Shown: positions 6,776-6,941 of the stretch, one piece after another
How the letters are laid out: every line of letters starts with the position of its first letter
How positions within the stretch are numbered: the stretch's first letter is position 1
Assembly: GCA_902766915.1 (NCBI GenBank)
Contig: CACXFN010000081.1
Coordinates: forward strand, 1-6,941
Reading direction: 5' to 3'
Length of the DNA stretch: 6,941 nt
Source of the DNA: an uncultured Eubacteriales bacterium
Lineage (GTDB): Bacteria > Bacillota > Clostridia > Peptostreptococcales > Anaerovoracaceae
Position numbers and translations under genes: made by a program
Notes under the pieces: model-generated
The model's database searches: none
Told to the model about the DNA's origin: nothing
What the model saw: the letters and a program-made list of their open reading frames with translations, nothing else

Positions 6776-6839
6776 TTCATTCATATTACAGCTTAAATTC
6801 ATCCGTAATTTACAACATAATTCATTCATAATTTGCAAC
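6772..6839 (+). repeat. Three degenerate 22-23 bp AT-rich tandem repeats after fbp
   Basis: Units begin near 6772, 6795 and 6817. The shared core AATTCAT recurs at 6774, 6796 and 6819 (spacing 22 and 23 bp). Units 1 and 3 share a 14-bp identical stretch, ATAATTCATTCATA. Units 2 and 3 also share a TAATTTRCAAC end (R = A or G), which unit 1 keeps in part (ATTACAGC). The array starts on the fbp stop codon and ends 8 bp before the -35 hexamer of the next promoter. It could be an upstream regulator-binding array or AT-rich UP-element-like DNA; neither is proven. Confidence 0.6.
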
Positions 6840-6868
6840 TTTGTGCTTTACAAATTGTGATGTTTTCT
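6826..6868 (+). terminator. Possible weak intrinsic terminator of the tmk-fbp unit
   Basis: A 10-bp AT-rich stem (6826-6835 with 6851-6860, one T-G wobble) has a 15-nt loop and is followed by TGTTTTCT (6861-6868). The large loop, the low stem GC and the broken T-run make it a poor terminator, but it is the only candidate downstream of fbp. It overlaps the next promoter and could equally be coincidental. Confidence 0.3.
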
Positions 6869-6875
6869 ATATAAT
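6847..6875 (+). promoter_or_regulatory. Near-consensus sigma-A promoter pointing out of the window
   Basis: TTTACA (6847-6852, 5 of 6 matches) and TATAAT (6870-6875, perfect) are separated by exactly 17 bp. The predicted start is near 6881-6882, at the GG that begins an inverted repeat. This is the strongest promoter in the window by consensus, and no gene lies downstream within it. Confidence 0.8.
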
Positions 6876-6880
6876 AACTT

Positions 6881-6941
6881 GGTACGCAATAGACGGCTGA
6901 ATAGTCGCGAATGCATAGCGTACCTAATATGCGCCACTAGC
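6881..6941 (+). ncRNA. 5' end of an unidentified structured RNA (ncRNA or riboswitch-like leader), cut by window edge
   Basis: The region starts at the predicted transcription start. GGTACGC (6881-6887) pairs perfectly with GCGTACC (6918-6924). Inside lies a second stem, CGGCT (6894-6898) with AGTCG (6903-6907, one G-U pair), closing a GAAT tetraloop. GCATA (6913-6917), inside the outer stem, can pair with TATGC (6928-6932) just outside it, which would form a pseudoknot. GC content rises from about 24% in 6776-6880 to about 51% here by hand count, typical of structured RNA in an AT-rich genome. There is no ribosome binding site and no convincing ORF. I do not recognise the family, and the rest lies beyond the window, so the boundaries and class are open. 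Confidence 0.42.

Noticed and set aside
6590..6838. Minus-strand frame with repeated MNEL-like motifs at its N-terminus
   Set aside because: The repeated residues are a by-product of translating the tandem DNA repeats, and the rest is antisense to the fbp 3' end.

Overview
The window looks like a core-genome segment of a low-GC Gram-positive bacterium of the class Clostridia. The reasons are a RicT-type PSP1 protein, a class III (Firmicutes-type) fructose-1,6-bisphosphatase, an AbrB-family regulator with a C-terminal four-cysteine tail, strong GGAGG ribosome binding sites, two TTG starts and consensus housekeeping (sigma-A) promoters. Placement below class level would be a guess. All real genes lie on the + strand. 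I see no transposon, phage or CRISPR sequence.

Layout. Positions 1-228 hold the last 75 codons of pyrE, followed by a clear intrinsic terminator (268-305). A new promoter (extended -10, 307-336) starts directly after its T-run. From there a tightly packed run follows: a 35-codon membrane micro-protein with a TTG start (380-487), tmk (490-1110), holB (overlapping tmk by 20 nt), ricT, a 106-aa single-pass membrane protein, an 80-aa AbrB-like regulator, murA (TTG start) and fbp (class III FBPase, ending at 6775). No gap between these genes exceeds 59 nt and no convincing internal terminator was found, so they plausibly form one operon, perhaps with internal promoters that I cannot see.

The products cover dTTP precursor supply (Tmk), the replicative clamp loader (HolB), RNA processing and developmental control (RicT), transition-state regulation (AbrB-like), the committed step of peptidoglycan synthesis (MurA) and gluconeogenesis (Fbp). 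The tmk-holB-ricT order is a known Firmicutes arrangement. The attachment of murA and fbp behind an abrB-like gene is the more lineage-specific part.

The 166 nt after fbp are the least explained. They contain three degenerate 22-23 bp AT-rich tandem repeats, a weak hairpin, a near-consensus promoter (TTTACA-N17-TATAAT, 6847-6875), and then an abrupt rise in GC (about 24% to about 51% by hand count) exactly at the predicted transcription start. The transcript would begin with a 7-bp closing stem, an internal 5-bp hairpin and a possible pseudoknot. This looks like the 5' end of a structured RNA (ncRNA or riboswitch-type leader) cut by the window edge. I do not recognise its class. It and the micro-protein are the two things most worth following up.
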